Of a stretch of DNA of 64,000 bases, positions 11,380 through 20,498 are shown piece by piece; positions within the stretch are counted from its first letter, which is position 1, and each line of letters starts with the position of its first letter. Both the position numbers and the translations under genes were made by a program. A model generated the notes under the pieces. That model had not been told where the DNA came from. It did no database searches and saw only the letters and a list, made by a program, of their open reading frames with translations. The DNA lies in the NCBI RefSeq assembly GCF_004000275.1, contig NZ_RCIP01000002.1, positions 283-64,282 of the forward strand, in the 5' to 3' direction. This DNA is from Saccharospirillum alexandrii. Lineage in GTDB: Bacteria > Pseudomonadota > Gammaproteobacteria > Pseudomonadales > Natronospirillaceae.

Positions 11380-11622
11380 TCACTTCTCCTGACCGGACCA
11401 TTCTGCCGGGGTGAACAGCGCCATTGACACTGCATGAATGTCACCCGAAGTGATTTTTTCATTCAGCACCCCGTAGACCTGCTGCTGACGCTGGACCGGG
11501 CGCTTGCCGGCAAAGGCATCATCGATGATCCGGACCGTAAATTTGGCGCCACCCCCATCGACTTCAATGGTTGCGCCGGGGAAGGCGGCGGCGAGCATGG
11601 CCTTAATTTCGTCTGCGGACAT
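11380..11622 (-). CDS. ibaG: BolA-family protein IbaG
   Basis: This 80-residue BolA/IbaG protein has a KH-like class II fold. VYGVLNEKITSGDIHAVSMA near the C-terminus includes the conserved His used with monothiol glutaredoxins to hold [2Fe-2S] clusters. In E. coli ibaG sits between mlaB and murA; here it keeps murA but the gene before it is mlaC. GGAAG precedes the ATG. It is almost contiguous with murA, so probably cotranscribed. Confidence 0.92.
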   Translation of the reverse strand: MSADEIKAMLAAAFPGATIEVDGGGAKFTVRIIDDAFAGKRPVQRQQQVYGVLNEKITSGDIHAVSMALFTPAEWSGQEK

Positions 11623-11737
11623 GGTACTTCCTGCTTGGGTATGAATGTAAAGGGGCGGGGATTATACGGAAAAAGCAGCCAGATCGAAATGATCTGTGCC
11701 TCAAAACCAGGGCCAGCCTGAATGGCCGGCCCACCCG

Positions 11738-12403
11738 TTACTGGAACTGCTCTTCATCGAACGTTTCAGCCGTTGTACGCTCCCATTCATCAATGGTGGC
11801 ATCCAGGTCTCCGCCTGTGTCGCGATAGATCTGGTCAAACTGGGATTTGAAGGTCACGCCAAGGTTAACGCCATTCACAATCACATTCTGCATGCGCCAG
11901 TCGTCCGCTTCGCGACTGTAGTACACGCTCTGAATCATGGGGTATTCCTGGCCATCCGGGGACACCACATTCAAGTTCACGCGGGTATTGCGTACGGTAT
12001 TCTCGCTGTCGTTTTCACTGGGCAGCAATTCGACCTCAAAGGACCCGAAATTATAGAGGCCACCCGCATAAGTGTTAATCATGCTTCGCTTGAACACTTC
12101 AAGAAAGCGTAATTTCTGCTCCTGAGTAGAGGATTCCAGCAACTCCCGACCCATAATACGACTGACGATAACGGTATACCCAATCAAGGGGTCCAACACC
12201 TCACCCACTTCTTCCAGGTAGGCCTCCCGATCTCCTGCACTGCCGTGCTCGCTGTGTTTCTTAACCACCTCCAGCACGGCGTTGACACCGTCCATAACAC
12301 TCTGCCCGGCAGGCTTACTGGGTGTAAATGCCTGTGCTTGACTGGCCAACATCACAATGCCAGCCAGCATGAATGCGCGTACCGCTCCACTGTGTTTCAT
12401 CAT
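11738..12403 (-). CDS. mlaC: Phospholipid-binding ABC transporter protein MlaC
   Basis: MlaC is the periplasmic shuttle of the Mla pathway, carrying phospholipid between the outer-membrane MlaA complex and the inner-membrane MlaFEDB transporter. The 221-residue chain starts with a signal peptide (hydrophobic core about 10-22, cleavage near QAQAF). It has the Tol_Tol_Ttg2 family pattern, including FKRSMINTYAGGLYNF and the VNGVNLG strand. The ATG at 12403 has GGGAG at 5 bases; an ATG follows immediately. The usual upstream mlaF, mlaE and mlaD and the downstream mlaB are absent here. Confidence 0.9.
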   Translation of the reverse strand: MMKHSGAVRAFMLAGIVMLASQAQAFTPSKPAGQSVMDGVNAVLEVVKKHSEHGSAGDREAYLEEVGEVLDPLIGYTVIVSRIMGRELLESSTQEQKLRFLEVFKRSMINTYAGGLYNFGSFEVELLPSENDSENTVRNTRVNLNVVSPDGQEYPMIQSVYYSREADDWRMQNVIVNGVNLGVTFKSQFDQIYRDTGGDLDATIDEWERTTAETFDEEQFQ

Positions 12404-12534
12404 AAAGGCTCCCGATGTCCCTTTTTTGTCCAGCCTACAGCTTAGGCCTGAATCCGGCCTGAATCGACCCCCCATCAGTCATAACCCTGCGTAAATAAAG
12501 AAAAATTTGCACTGAGCTGCCGTTGTGCACCCCC

Positions 12535-12562
12535 TTCAGACCAGGAGGCATTGTGGTATTCT
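12535..12562 (+). promoter_or_regulatory. Possible kdsD promoter
   Basis: TTCAGA (12535-12540), a 16-base spacer and TATTCT (12557-12562) make a moderate sigma-70 promoter, 58 bases before the kdsD ATG in the divergent mlaC/kdsD gap. The -35 is imperfect. Confidence 0.4.
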
Positions 12563-12619
12563 ATCTCTCTATAACACAGCACCGAACAACGTCCGACCGG
12601 ACCAGGCAGCCATATTACA

Positions 12620-13591
12620 ATGAAACCACACCTGAATTACCTGACGTCAGCGCGGCGCACACTTGATCTGGAAATCAAAGCACTGCAAGGGCTGACCACG
12701 CACCTCGACAGCGCCTTTGAGCAGGCCTGCGAGCGGGTATTGGCCTGTAAGGGACGTGTCGTGGTAACCGGTATGGGCAAGTCCGGCCACATCGGCAACA
12801 AACTGGCGGCAACGCTAGCCAGCACCGGCACGCCGGCTTTCTTTGTACATCCGGGTGAAGCCAGCCATGGCGATATGGGCATGATCACCGAGCAGGATGT
12901 CGTCATCGCCCTGTCAAACTCAGGGGAAGTGGCCGAAATCGTCACCCTGATCCCGCTGATCAAACGGCTCGGTGCAGGCCTGATCGGCATGACCGGCAAC
13001 CCTGACAGCACCCTGGGGCGTTCGGCCGATGCCCATATTTATTGCGGTGTCGAACAGGAAGCCTGCCCGCTGAATCTGGCACCCACTTCCTCGACGACAG
13101 CCGCACTGGTGATGGGCGATGCGCTGGCTATTGCCCTGCTGGAGGCCCGAGGTTTCACCGCCGATGACTTCGCCTTTTCTCACCCGGGAGGCAGCCTGGG
13201 TCGCAAATTGCTCTTGAAAATTGGCGACATCATGCACACGGGCCTGGAAATCCCTGTGGTGGAACCTGACACCCTGCTGCGCGATGCATTACTGGAAATG
13301 ACCCGAAAAGGGCTCGGCATGACCACCATCATCAGCGCTGAGGGCGATTTACTGGGGGTTTTCACCGACGGTGACCTGCGCCGCACCCTGGATCAGGGCA
13401 TCGACATTCTGACCACGCCCATCCGCTCCGTTATGCACAGCGGCGCCTACACCATGAACCCAGACCAACTGGCCGCTCAGGCGCTCTATGAAATGGAAGA
13501 ACGCAAAATCACCTCACTGGTGATCGTAGATGCCGGCCAGACCGCGGGTGTGATTCACCTGCACGACATCCTTCGCGCCGGGGTTGCCTGA
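12620..13591 (+). CDS. kdsD: Arabinose-5-phosphate isomerase
   Basis: KdsD interconverts ribulose-5-phosphate and arabinose-5-phosphate, the first step to KDO for LPS inner core. The 323-residue protein has an N-terminal SIS sugar-isomerase domain (VVTGMGKSGHIGNK near 48, LAPTSSTTAALVMGDALA near 155) and two C-terminal CBS domains (about 205-323). It leads the lptCAB-rpoN string. Its TGA overlaps the lptC ATG by one base. The KDO-8-phosphate phosphatase gene kdsC, usually next, is not here. Confidence 0.96.
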   Translation: MKPHLNYLTSARRTLDLEIKALQGLTTHLDSAFEQACERVLACKGRVVVTGMGKSGHIGNKLAATLASTGTPAFFVHPGEASHGDMGMITEQDVVIALSNSGEVAEIVTLIPLIKRLGAGLIGMTGNPDSTLGRSADAHIYCGVEQEACPLNLAPTSSTTAALVMGDALAIALLEARGFTADDFAFSHPGGSLGRKLLLKIGDIMHTGLEIPVVEPDTLLRDALLEMTRKGLGMTTIISAEGDLLGVFTDGDLRRTLDQGIDILTTPIRSVMHSGAYTMNPDQLAAQALYEMEERKITSLVIVDAGQTAGVIHLHDILRAGVA

Positions 13592-14157
13592 TGGCCAACC
13601 GGCGCCGCACCCTGATTGTCGCCACAAGCCTGGGACTTGTCGCACTCGCCATCTGGTGGCAAACCGGCCAGGATGAAACCGCAGGACGTGCCCGGCTGGA
13701 ACTGCCTGAAAACGCGCCCGATCTTTACATCGAACAACCGGATCAAACTCGTTTTGATGCGGCAGGCCAACCCGAACTGCGGGCGCGGGCCGAGTCTCTG
13801 GCCTATTATGAACGCAATGGCGAAAGCCTGATGACACGGCCGGTAATGACCGTGCTGTCCAGCCCTGACCAGCCGTGGAAAATCACTTCTGACCAGGCAG
13901 TCCTATTCAACGACGGAAGTATGAATTTTGAACAAAACGTTGAAGTAATCGAACAGCAAACACCGGACGGCATGCAGCTCTATACCGACTGGCTACGGGT
14001 CGAGCAGAATGGTCGCTTCGTCACAACGCCCAGGCCTGTTAGACTGCTGCAACCCGGACAGGAGGCCCGCGGCACCGGAATGGACGCCATACTGACCGGT
14101 GAGGATTCCGACATAACGCTCAAATCAGAGGTATCGATTCGCTATGATGCGAACTGA
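13591..14157 (+). CDS. lptC: LPS export protein LptC
   Basis: LptC is a bitopic inner-membrane protein that takes LPS from the LptB2FG transporter and passes it to LptA. The 188-residue chain has one N-terminal membrane helix (about residues 7-23) and a periplasmic beta-jellyroll with the family pattern YIEQPDQTRFDAAGQPE, then LSSPDQPWKI. It is translationally coupled to kdsD and overlaps lptA by 14 bases. Confidence 0.93.
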   Translation: MANRRRTLIVATSLGLVALAIWWQTGQDETAGRARLELPENAPDLYIEQPDQTRFDAAGQPELRARAESLAYYERNGESLMTRPVMTVLSSPDQPWKITSDQAVLFNDGSMNFEQNVEVIEQQTPDGMQLYTDWLRVEQNGRFVTTPRPVRLLQPGQEARGTGMDAILTGEDSDITLKSEVSIRYDAN

Positions 14158-14695
14158 GACAACCCGCCTACACCACCACCGCATCTCCCTGATGATGCTT
14201 CTGGCCTTAACCTGCCTGGTTGTCCAGCCTGCCTGGGCGTTGCCGGGTGATCGTGATCAGCCAATGACGATCACAGCTGATGAAGGCAATTTTAAAAGCA
14301 GCCGGGGTGAAGCCACCTTCACCGGCAACGTTTACTTGAAACAGGGTACACTGGAAGTCTGGGCGGACACCCTGGATGTGCGCCGGGACCCGGAAACCGG
14401 TGACATCACCTTCCTGGAAGCCAAAGGCGAACCGGCCCGCTACCAGGAACTGCCCAGTGAAGAAGATGGCCTGATTGAAGTAAGGGGCTCGCGCATAGAA
14501 TACCGGCCCGATGACGACCTGATCATCACCGAAGGCAACGGCCACCTGACCCAGTCCGGCAGCGAAATTGAAGCTGACTACATCCGCTACAATTTGCTGG
14601 ACGAATCATTGGATGTCCGGTCCCGGCGCAGCACCGATAATAACGGGGATGCGCCCCAGGCCACCTGGACCTTACAACCGGGAGCGATGGACTGA
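14144..14695 (+). CDS. lptA: LPS periplasmic bridge protein LptA
   Basis: LptA polymerises or docks between LptC and LptD to carry LPS across the periplasm. The 183-residue precursor has a signal peptide with a hydrophobic core near residues 15-30 and cleavage near PAWALPGD. The OstA-type domain follows: MTITADEGNFKSSRGEATFTG, then a beta-jellyroll. Its start lies inside lptC, with two consecutive ATG codons at 14144 and 14147. The stop abuts the lptB start. Confidence 0.95.
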   Translation: MMRTETTRLHHHRISLMMLLALTCLVVQPAWALPGDRDQPMTITADEGNFKSSRGEATFTGNVYLKQGTLEVWADTLDVRRDPETGDITFLEAKGEPARYQELPSEEDGLIEVRGSRIEYRPDDDLIITEGNGHLTQSGSEIEADYIRYNLLDESLDVRSRRSTDNNGDAPQATWTLQPGAMD

Positions 14696-15421
14696 ATGGC
14701 GCTGCTGGAAGCAAAGAACCTGGCAAAGAGCTACAAGAAGCGGCCCGTTGTGCGGGATGTCAGCCTCAGCGTTGAAAAAGGCCAGATCGTTGGCCTGTTA
14801 GGACCTAACGGTGCCGGCAAAACCACCTGCTTCTACATGATTGTTGGTCTGGTACCGGCGGACAACGGCGAGGTTCTGATCGGGGATAAAAGTGTCACCC
14901 GCCTGCCCATGCATGCCCGGGCCCGACAGGGGATCGGCTACCTGCCGCAGGAAGCGTCCATCTTTCGCAAGTTGACAGTACAGGATAATATTCTGGGCGT
15001 TCTGCAGACCCGCAAAGACCTGTCGCGCAGCGCGCAAAAACAGCAGTTGGAGTCTCTGCTGGGTGAATTTAACATTACCCATATTCGTGACAGCCTGGGT
15101 ATGGCATTGTCTGGTGGTGAACGGCGCCGGGTCGAAATCGCCCGGGCGCTGGCGATGGAACCGGCTGTCATTCTGCTGGATGAACCTTTTGCCGGGGTAG
15201 ACCCCATTTCCGTCGGCGATATTAAAGCTATAATCCATCACTTGAGAGATCGTGGTATTGGCGTACTGATCACCGACCACAACGTCCGGGAGACCCTCGA
15301 CATCTGCGAAAAAGCCTACATCGTGGGTAACGGCCACATCATTGCAGAAGGGACAGCGGAGGACGTTTTGAACAACGCCACCGTTCGTGAAGTGTATTTA
15401 GGCGACCAATTCCGCTTATAA
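14696..15421 (+). CDS. lptB: LPS export ABC transporter ATPase LptB
   Basis: LptB is the cytoplasmic ATPase that powers LPS extraction from the inner membrane with LptF and LptG. The 241-residue sequence has Walker [10 protein letters not shown] near residue 37, signature [15 protein letters not shown] near 138, Walker [14 protein letters not shown] near 158 and the switch His in LITDHNVRE. The ATG directly follows the lptA stop. It sits 28 bases before rpoN. Confidence 0.97.
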   Translation: MALLEAKNLAKSYKKRPVVRDVSLSVEKGQIVGLLGPNGAGKTTCFYMIVGLVPADNGEVLIGDKSVTRLPMHARARQGIGYLPQEASIFRKLTVQDNILGVLQTRKDLSRSAQKQQLESLLGEFNITHIRDSLGMALSGGERRRVEIARALAMEPAVILLDEPFAGVDPISVGDIKAIIHHLRDRGIGVLITDHNVRETLDICEKAYIVGNGHIIAEGTAEDVLNNATVREVYLGDQFRL

Positions 15422-15449
15422 CCATGGCCAAAGGCACATATAACGCTCT

Positions 15450-16958
15450 ATGAAGACCTCCTTACAACTAAAAATGAGCCAGCAGCTGACTATGACGCCT
15501 CAGCTGCAACAAGCCATTCGCCTGCTGCAACTGTCGACTCTGGATCTGCAACAGGAGATACAGGAGGCACTCGAAAGCAACCCCATGCTCGAAGTTCGTG
15601 AAGACGTGGACGATTCGGGCGCCACCGACTCAAAAAACAGCCAATCTGTTGACCAGAAAGCCACCAGCGATGCGGAAAACACCGCAAATTCCAACGAGGG
15701 TGATCAGCGCGAGCTGGAGATTGCCGAACACATTCCCGACGACCTGGCCGTCGACAGCTCCTGGGACGACATTTACACCCACGCCCCCACCAGTCACGGC
15801 CTGCCGTCCGGAGACGATGACTTCAATTTCGAAAACGTCTACGGCACCACTGACTCACTCTGGGATCATCTGAACTGGCAACTGAACCTAACCACCATGA
15901 CGGATCGCGACCGGCAAATCGCCGAGAGCCTGATCGAAAGCGTCAATGCTGAGGGGTATTTGTCGTCAAGCCTAGACGATATTTTCGAGGGCCTGACCGC
16001 GCACATGGCCAATGACGATGATCCGCTGGAAATGGACGAAGTCGAAGCCGTTTTGCACCGCGTTCAGCACTTCGACCCACCCGGCGTCTGTGCCCGGGAC
16101 CTGGCCGACTGCCTGACCATACAACTGAAGCAAATGAGCGACGACACCCCCTGGCGCGACGCCGCCTTGACGGTGGTCAACAACTACCTCGATCTGCTTG
16201 CCTCCCGCGATTACAGCCAGTTGATGCGAAAATCCAAACTGAAAGAGCCGGAACTGCGCGATGTTATTGCGCTGATTCAGAGCCTGAACCCGCGCCCTGG
16301 TAATCAGATAGAAAGCGGTAAAGATGAATACGTGGTACCAGATGTCATCGTTCGCAAAGACATCAAAAACAATCGCTGGCTGGTTGAGCTGAATCCGGAA
16401 ATTGCGCCGAAACTGCGGGTCAACGCCTCCTATGCGTCCATGGTCAAGCGGGCCGACTCCAGCAGCGATAACACCTATTTGAAAGACCACCTGCAAGAGG
16501 CTCGCTGGTTTATCAAGAGCCTGATGAGCCGCAATGAAACACTGCTGAAAGTGGCCACCAACATTGTCGAGCATCAACGCGGTTTCCTGGAATACGGTGA
16601 AGAAGCCATGAAACCTCTGGTCTTGCACGATGTTGCCGAAGCGGTCGAAATGCATGAGTCGACCATTTCCCGGGTGACCACCCCAAAATACATGCACACG
16701 CCGCGCGGCATCTTTGAACTTAAGTATTTTTTCAGCAGTCACGTCAGTACCGACAGTGGTGGCGAAGCCTCGAGCACTGCCATTCGTGCCATCATTAAAA
16801 AGCTGGTCGCGGCCGAAAACCCGCGCAAGCCATTGAGTGACTCGAAGATCGCCACTTTGCTGGGCGACAAAGGCATTCAGGTAGCCCGACGTACCATCGC
16901 CAAATACCGTGAAGCCATGATGATTCCTCCGTCAAATGAACGTAAACGTCTGATCTAG
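15450..16958 (+). CDS. rpoN: RNA polymerase sigma-54 factor
   Basis: RpoN directs RNA polymerase to -24/-12 promoters that need AAA+ activators. The 502-residue protein has the glutamine-rich N-terminal activator-interaction region ([20 protein letters not shown]), an acidic variable region II (about 50-120), the core-binding domain, the helix-turn-helix (about 395-420) and the diagnostic RpoN box, here [10 protein letters not shown], near residue 480. It follows lptB and precedes hpf-ptsN-rapZ-npr, the usual order. Confidence 0.98.
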   Translation: MKTSLQLKMSQQLTMTPQLQQAIRLLQLSTLDLQQEIQEALESNPMLEVREDVDDSGATDSKNSQSVDQKATSDAENTANSNEGDQRELEIAEHIPDDLAVDSSWDDIYTHAPTSHGLPSGDDDFNFENVYGTTDSLWDHLNWQLNLTTMTDRDRQIAESLIESVNAEGYLSSSLDDIFEGLTAHMANDDDPLEMDEVEAVLHRVQHFDPPGVCARDLADCLTIQLKQMSDDTPWRDAALTVVNNYLDLLASRDYSQLMRKSKLKEPELRDVIALIQSLNPRPGNQIESGKDEYVVPDVIVRKDIKNNRWLVELNPEIAPKLRVNASYASMVKRADSSSDNTYLKDHLQEARWFIKSLMSRNETLLKVATNIVEHQRGFLEYGEEAMKPLVLHDVAEAVEMHESTISRVTTPKYMHTPRGIFELKYFFSSHVSTDSGGEASSTAIRAIIKKLVAAENPRKPLSDSKIATLLGDKGIQVARRTIAKYREAMMIPPSNERKRLI

Positions 16959-17120
16959 ATCAGTGGAGTGGGCCGAGCCGTGCTTGAAAGCCGTCGGTCC
17001 AGGCGCCAAATTCTGTAATAGGAGCTAGACTGAAACAGGCAAAGGGAAATCGGATAACATTGCCCTGCGGACATCGCCTTGTCAGGAACCGCAGATCCAT
17101 CACTGCAAGAGGAGCGGACT

Positions 17121-17426
17121 ATGCAAGTCAACATCAGTGGTCACCATGTAGAAGTTACTGAAGCACTGAACGACTATGTCGGTCAGAAACTGGACCGGCT
17201 GGAGCGACACTTCGACCAGATTGGCAATGTACAAATCACCCTCAGTGTTGAAAAACAGCGGCAAAAAGCTGAAGCTTCACTCAACATCAAGGGTGCCCAG
17301 ATTCATGCGGACTCTGAACACGATGACTTGTATGCCGCCATTGATATGATGGCGGATAAACTGGACCGTCAACTGCTCAAACACAAAGAGAAGACAGTTG
17401 ATCGAATGCACGGGAATTCACGTTAA
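17121..17426 (+). CDS. hpf: Ribosome hibernation promoting factor, short form
   Basis: Hpf binds the 30S subunit near the A and P sites and helps form inactive 100S ribosome dimers in stationary phase. At 101 residues it is the short form, without the C-terminal dimerisation domain. MQVNISGHHVEVTEALNDYV and the DLYAAIDMMADKLDRQL helix fit the family. I chose ATG 17121, preceded by AAGAGGAG, over an upstream in-frame codon at 17079. Confidence 0.94.
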   Translation: MQVNISGHHVEVTEALNDYVGQKLDRLERHFDQIGNVQITLSVEKQRQKAEASLNIKGAQIHADSEHDDLYAAIDMMADKLDRQLLKHKEKTVDRMHGNSR

Positions 17427-17428
17427 TC

Positions 17429-17884
17429 ATGATACCACTGGACCAAGTCCTGACCGTTGAACGCGTCTTTGTCGGCGCGTTCGGCGCCAGCAAAAAACGC
17501 GTACTGCAAACCCTGGCGGAACGCCTTGCCAGCGCAGTACCAGGCGTCACCGAACTTGACCTGTTCGATCAGTTGATTGCCCGGGAGCGTCTTGGGTCCA
17601 CCGGACTGGGTCAGGGCATTGCCCTGCCCCATTGCCGCCTTGCCAACATCGACCGGCCCGTCGCCGCTCTGGTGAAACTCGATGACGCCGTCGACTTTGA
17701 ATCGCCGGACAGACAACCTGTCGATTTGATGTTCGCCCTGGTGGTTCCCGAAGCCGCCACCGATGAACACCTGCAATTACTGGCCGCCGTTGTAGAACGA
17801 TTTAACGACTCAGAGACGGTTGCCGCCCTGCGCGATACCCGTGATCCCGACGAACTCTACCGGCTCTTCTTCAAGGGATTCTGA
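17429..17884 (+). CDS. ptsN: Nitrogen PTS protein EIIA-Ntr
   Basis: PtsN is the terminal phosphate acceptor of the nitrogen phosphotransferase system and a regulator of potassium and nitrogen functions in known species. The 151-residue EIIA domain has the phospho-accepting His68 in GIALPHCRL. The ATG begins 2 bases after the hpf stop. It is co-located with its phosphodonor npr and with rapZ. Confidence 0.95.
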   Translation: MIPLDQVLTVERVFVGAFGASKKRVLQTLAERLASAVPGVTELDLFDQLIARERLGSTGLGQGIALPHCRLANIDRPVAALVKLDDAVDFESPDRQPVDLMFALVVPEAATDEHLQLLAAVVERFNDSETVAALRDTRDPDELYRLFFKGF

Positions 17885-17889
17885 TCACC

Positions 17890-18768
17890 ATGGCGACGCA
17901 GGCCAAACCACACCGCCTCATACTCATCAGCGGTCGATCAGGGTCGGGTAAGAGCACGGTCTTGAACGCCCTGGAAGACGCGGGCTTTAATTGCATCGAC
18001 AATCTGCCGCCGTCACTGCTCCCCGAGCTGGTGCGCTGGATGTCGGCCAGTACCGATCAGCCCAACACCGCCGTTTGTATCGATGCGCGCATGTCGCCTC
18101 AGGGCATTGCCCATTTGCCCGAGATTCTGGCCTCCCTGAAAACCGACCTGATCCCCGAGATTCTCTTTCTGGATGCCGACGAAACCATTCTGTTGCAACG
18201 GTTTTCCGCCACTCGCCGCAAGCACCCGCTGACCGATCAGCATCGCTCACTGGCCGAAGCCATCGCCCACGAAGCACAGCTGCTGGCCCCGGTTGCGGCT
18301 CTGGCACAACTAAAGATAGACACCAGCAGTCTGTCGCTGCAGGAACTGCGCGACCAAATACGCTCCAGGGTCATTCGCAAGCCCCGAGGCATCGCCTTGC
18401 AGTTCCTGTCGTTCGGGTTCAAACACGGCCTGCCCCGGGATGCCGATCTGGTGTTTGATGTTCGATGCTTGCCCAACCCCTATTGGGACAAGGCGCTACG
18501 AGTCCATACCGGGCGGGATGAGCCTATTCAGGCGTTCTTGCAGCGCGAACCCGCCGTTACCGAAATGTTTGAAGACATTCGTCGATTTGTTGACCGCTGG
18601 TTGCGTCAGTATGAAGCGAATCAGCGCGCCTATCTCACCGTTGCCATTGGCTGCACCGGCGGGCAGCACCGCAGTGTTTACATTTGTGAACAACTCTATG
18701 GTACTTTCTCTGCCAACTATCCAAGCGTTCAGATCAGACACCGGGACATGGGGCACGACGAAGCGTGA
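17890..18768 (+). CDS. rapZ: RNase adapter protein RapZ
   Basis: RapZ (YvcJ family) is a nucleotide-binding protein. In E. coli it delivers the sRNA GlmZ to RNase E and so controls GlmS and amino-sugar supply. The 292-residue chain has Walker A SGRSGSGKST near residue 14 and the C-terminal IGCTGGQHRSVYI motif near 255. The glmZ-glmS circuit itself is not visible here. Its TGA overlaps the npr GTG start. Confidence 0.94.
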   Translation: MATQAKPHRLILISGRSGSGKSTVLNALEDAGFNCIDNLPPSLLPELVRWMSASTDQPNTAVCIDARMSPQGIAHLPEILASLKTDLIPEILFLDADETILLQRFSATRRKHPLTDQHRSLAEAIAHEAQLLAPVAALAQLKIDTSSLSLQELRDQIRSRVIRKPRGIALQFLSFGFKHGLPRDADLVFDVRCLPNPYWDKALRVHTGRDEPIQAFLQREPAVTEMFEDIRRFVDRWLRQYEANQRAYLTVAIGCTGGQHRSVYICEQLYGTFSANYPSVQIRHRDMGHDEA

Positions 18769-19034
18769 TTCAGGAACAACTGACCATTATCAACAAGCTC
18801 GGGCTGCATGCCCGGGCGGCAGCCAAACTGGTCGGCGTCGCCGGTCAGTTTGAGAGCCGGATCGTACTGGTCAAAGATGGCCGCGAAGCCGACGCGAAAA
18901 GCATCATGTCGGTCATGATGCTGGCGGCGAGTCAGGGCACCGAACTGAATGTGCGCATTGAGGGAGACGATGCCTCAGAAGCCTGGGTAGCGCTACTGTC
19001 CCTGGTTCAGAACCGATTCGATGAGCCGGAATAG
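18765..19034 (+). CDS. npr: Phosphocarrier protein NPr
   Basis: NPr is the HPr-like carrier of the nitrogen PTS, moving phosphate from EI-Ntr (ptsP, not in window) to PtsN. The 89-residue sequence has active-site His15 in KLGLHARAAAKL and the regulatory-serine region AKSIMSVMMLAAS. The start is GTG 18765, within the rapZ stop (GTGA), so translation is coupled. Confidence 0.94.
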   Translation: MIQEQLTIINKLGLHARAAAKLVGVAGQFESRIVLVKDGREADAKSIMSVMMLAASQGTELNVRIEGDDASEAWVALLSLVQNRFDEPE

Positions 19035-19046
19035 TCGGTAAATGCA

Positions 19047-19087
19047 GGATGTTCGTGCGGTTACAGCCCTTTCCAACACGAACATCC
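19047..19087. repeat. Inverted repeat after npr
   Basis: GGATGTTCGTG (19047-19057) and CACGAACATCC (19077-19087) form a perfect 11-bp stem around a 19-base loop, 13 bases after the npr stop. There is no U-tract. It may be a terminator for the rpoN-npr transcript or a degenerate relative of the palindromic elements elsewhere in the window. Confidence 0.5.
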
Positions 19088-19274
19088 CGATAGTTGCGGT
19101 TGCGGCTGGTGCCACCCCGCCCTTTCTTTTAAAATCACCACCATCGACCCGGCGCTGTCAGTCGAAGCTGTACCAGTCAAAAGCATCACATCGACTGGGT
19201 AGCTGACTGTCCTAAGCCTGGCCACATTCTTTCTGCTTTGAACCCGATCGGGCAGTCACCACCGTAGAGCGCTC

Positions 19275-19799
19275 ATGAGCCACCCTGAAGACGATAACAT
19301 CGAATACGAACTGGTCAGCAAGTCTGAAATGAAACGGGAAATGCACCGTTGGCAGGCCCTGGGTGAGCGCTTGCTTACGCTGCGTGCAGACCAGCTGGCC
19401 ACCATACCCATGACCGAACGGCTGATTCAGGCACTGGATGAGAGCAAGCGAGTCACTCAGCGCGAAGCCCGCCGGCGGCACTTGCAACTGATCGGCAAGC
19501 TGATGCGTGACAACGACGTCGACGCCATTCGCGAGGCCGTCGACCGGCTCGACCCCAGCAGTGAGGTGTATAAACGGGACCTGCAACAGGCGGAAGTCTG
19601 GCGTGAACGCCTGATTCGCGACGACAGTGCTGAAAGCAACTGGTTCGAAACCTACCCGAATACCGACCGCCAGCCCTTCCGCTCACTGGTGCGGGCTGCT
19701 CGCAAGGAGCAACCGGACGACCCGGAAGCCCCAATACGCGGTGGCAAGAACAGCAAGCGCTTGCTGCGCTGGATTAAAGAGACGCTGGCAGAAAAATAA
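19275..19799 (+). CDS. darP: DarP/YjgA ribosome-associated protein (DUF615)
   Basis: This 174-residue DUF615 protein matches YjgA/DarP, a helical factor that binds pre-50S particles during large-subunit assembly in E. coli. Visible features are the SEMKREMHRWQALGERL N-terminal helix, VTQREARRRHLQLIGKLMR, and the C-terminal KNSKRLLRWIKETL. In many relatives it neighbours pmbA, which I do not see here. Confidence 0.9.
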   Translation: MSHPEDDNIEYELVSKSEMKREMHRWQALGERLLTLRADQLATIPMTERLIQALDESKRVTQREARRRHLQLIGKLMRDNDVDAIREAVDRLDPSSEVYKRDLQQAEVWRERLIRDDSAESNWFETYPNTDRQPFRSLVRAARKEQPDDPEAPIRGGKNSKRLLRWIKETLAEK

Positions 19800-19809
19800 T
19801 CATCCAGCG

Positions 19810-19839
19810 TGATCCGGATATTGAGCGCTGACGTATCCT
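19810..19839 (+). promoter_or_regulatory. Possible RpoE/ECF11-type promoter (autoregulatory)
   Basis: TGATCC at 19810-19815 followed by CGTATCCT at 19832-19839 resembles the -35 TGATCC and CGTA-containing -10 described for RpoE/ChrR (ECF11) sigma factors. It lies 30 bases before the sigma gene, where an autoregulated promoter is expected. This is a motif match by eye; a TGATCC hexamer alone is not rare. Confidence 0.5.
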
Positions 19840-19868
19840 AACCTGAGACTCCATCTACAGGTTTAAAA

Positions 19869-20498
19869 ATGTCAGCGGCCAATGTAATCTCGATTCTTTC
19901 ATCGAAAAAAGCACGCACTATGACACAGACGAGCCAAACAGCCGACGAGTGGGCGGACCTGCTCGAGGCCGTGGCCCGACGGCAGGACACCAAAGCCTTT
20001 GAGGCTCTGTTCAAGCATTTTGCTCCCCTGATTAAAGCCTTTGCGTTGTCTTCCGGCTTGCACAGTCAGGGCGATCACCTCCCTGAAGAGCTGGTCCAGG
20101 ATGTGATGCTTGCCATCTGGCGCAAGTCGGCATCCTATGACAGACGCAAGGCGGCACCGTCAACCTGGATCTTTACCATTGCCCGTAACCAGCGCATCGA
20201 CATGCTGCGTCGCCTGAACAAATACCGGGCCGACGTCTCTGCCGATGCAATCTGGGACCTGGAATCCGATACCGAACTGTTTGGTGAAATCCGCCAGTCG
20301 CGCATTCAGGACAAGGTAAAAGCGGGTCTCTATGAGCTTCCGGTCGACCAGCGCCAAGTCATGGCTAAGGTCTTTCTGGAAGACAAAAGCCACCAGGAGG
20401 TTGCCGACGAAATGAAGCTACCCCTGGGTACCGTCAAGAGCCGGGTTCGCCTGGCCATGAAAAAGATGAAACTTTCGTTAGAGGCACTCGATCTATGA
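19869..20498 (+). CDS. ECF sigma factor, RpoE (ChrR-controlled) type
   Basis: This ECF-family sigma factor (209 residues from ATG 19869, 192 from ATG 19920) has region 2 (ELVQDVMLAIWRKSASYD, then STWIFTIARNQRIDMLRR) and region 4 (LPVDQRQVMAKVFLE, then SHQEVADEMKLPLGTVKSRV). Pairing with a ChrR-type anti-sigma places it in the ECF11 group, which in Rhodobacter answers singlet oxygen. Neither start has a strong ribosome site. It overlaps its anti-sigma by 4 bases (ATGA). What signal it senses here is inference from the family. Confidence 0.92.
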   Translation: MSAANVISILSSKKARTMTQTSQTADEWADLLEAVARRQDTKAFEALFKHFAPLIKAFALSSGLHSQGDHLPEELVQDVMLAIWRKSASYDRRKAAPSTWIFTIARNQRIDMLRRLNKYRADVSADAIWDLESDTELFGEIRQSRIQDKVKAGLYELPVDQRQVMAKVFLEDKSHQEVADEMKLPLGTVKSRVRLAMKKMKLSLEALDL

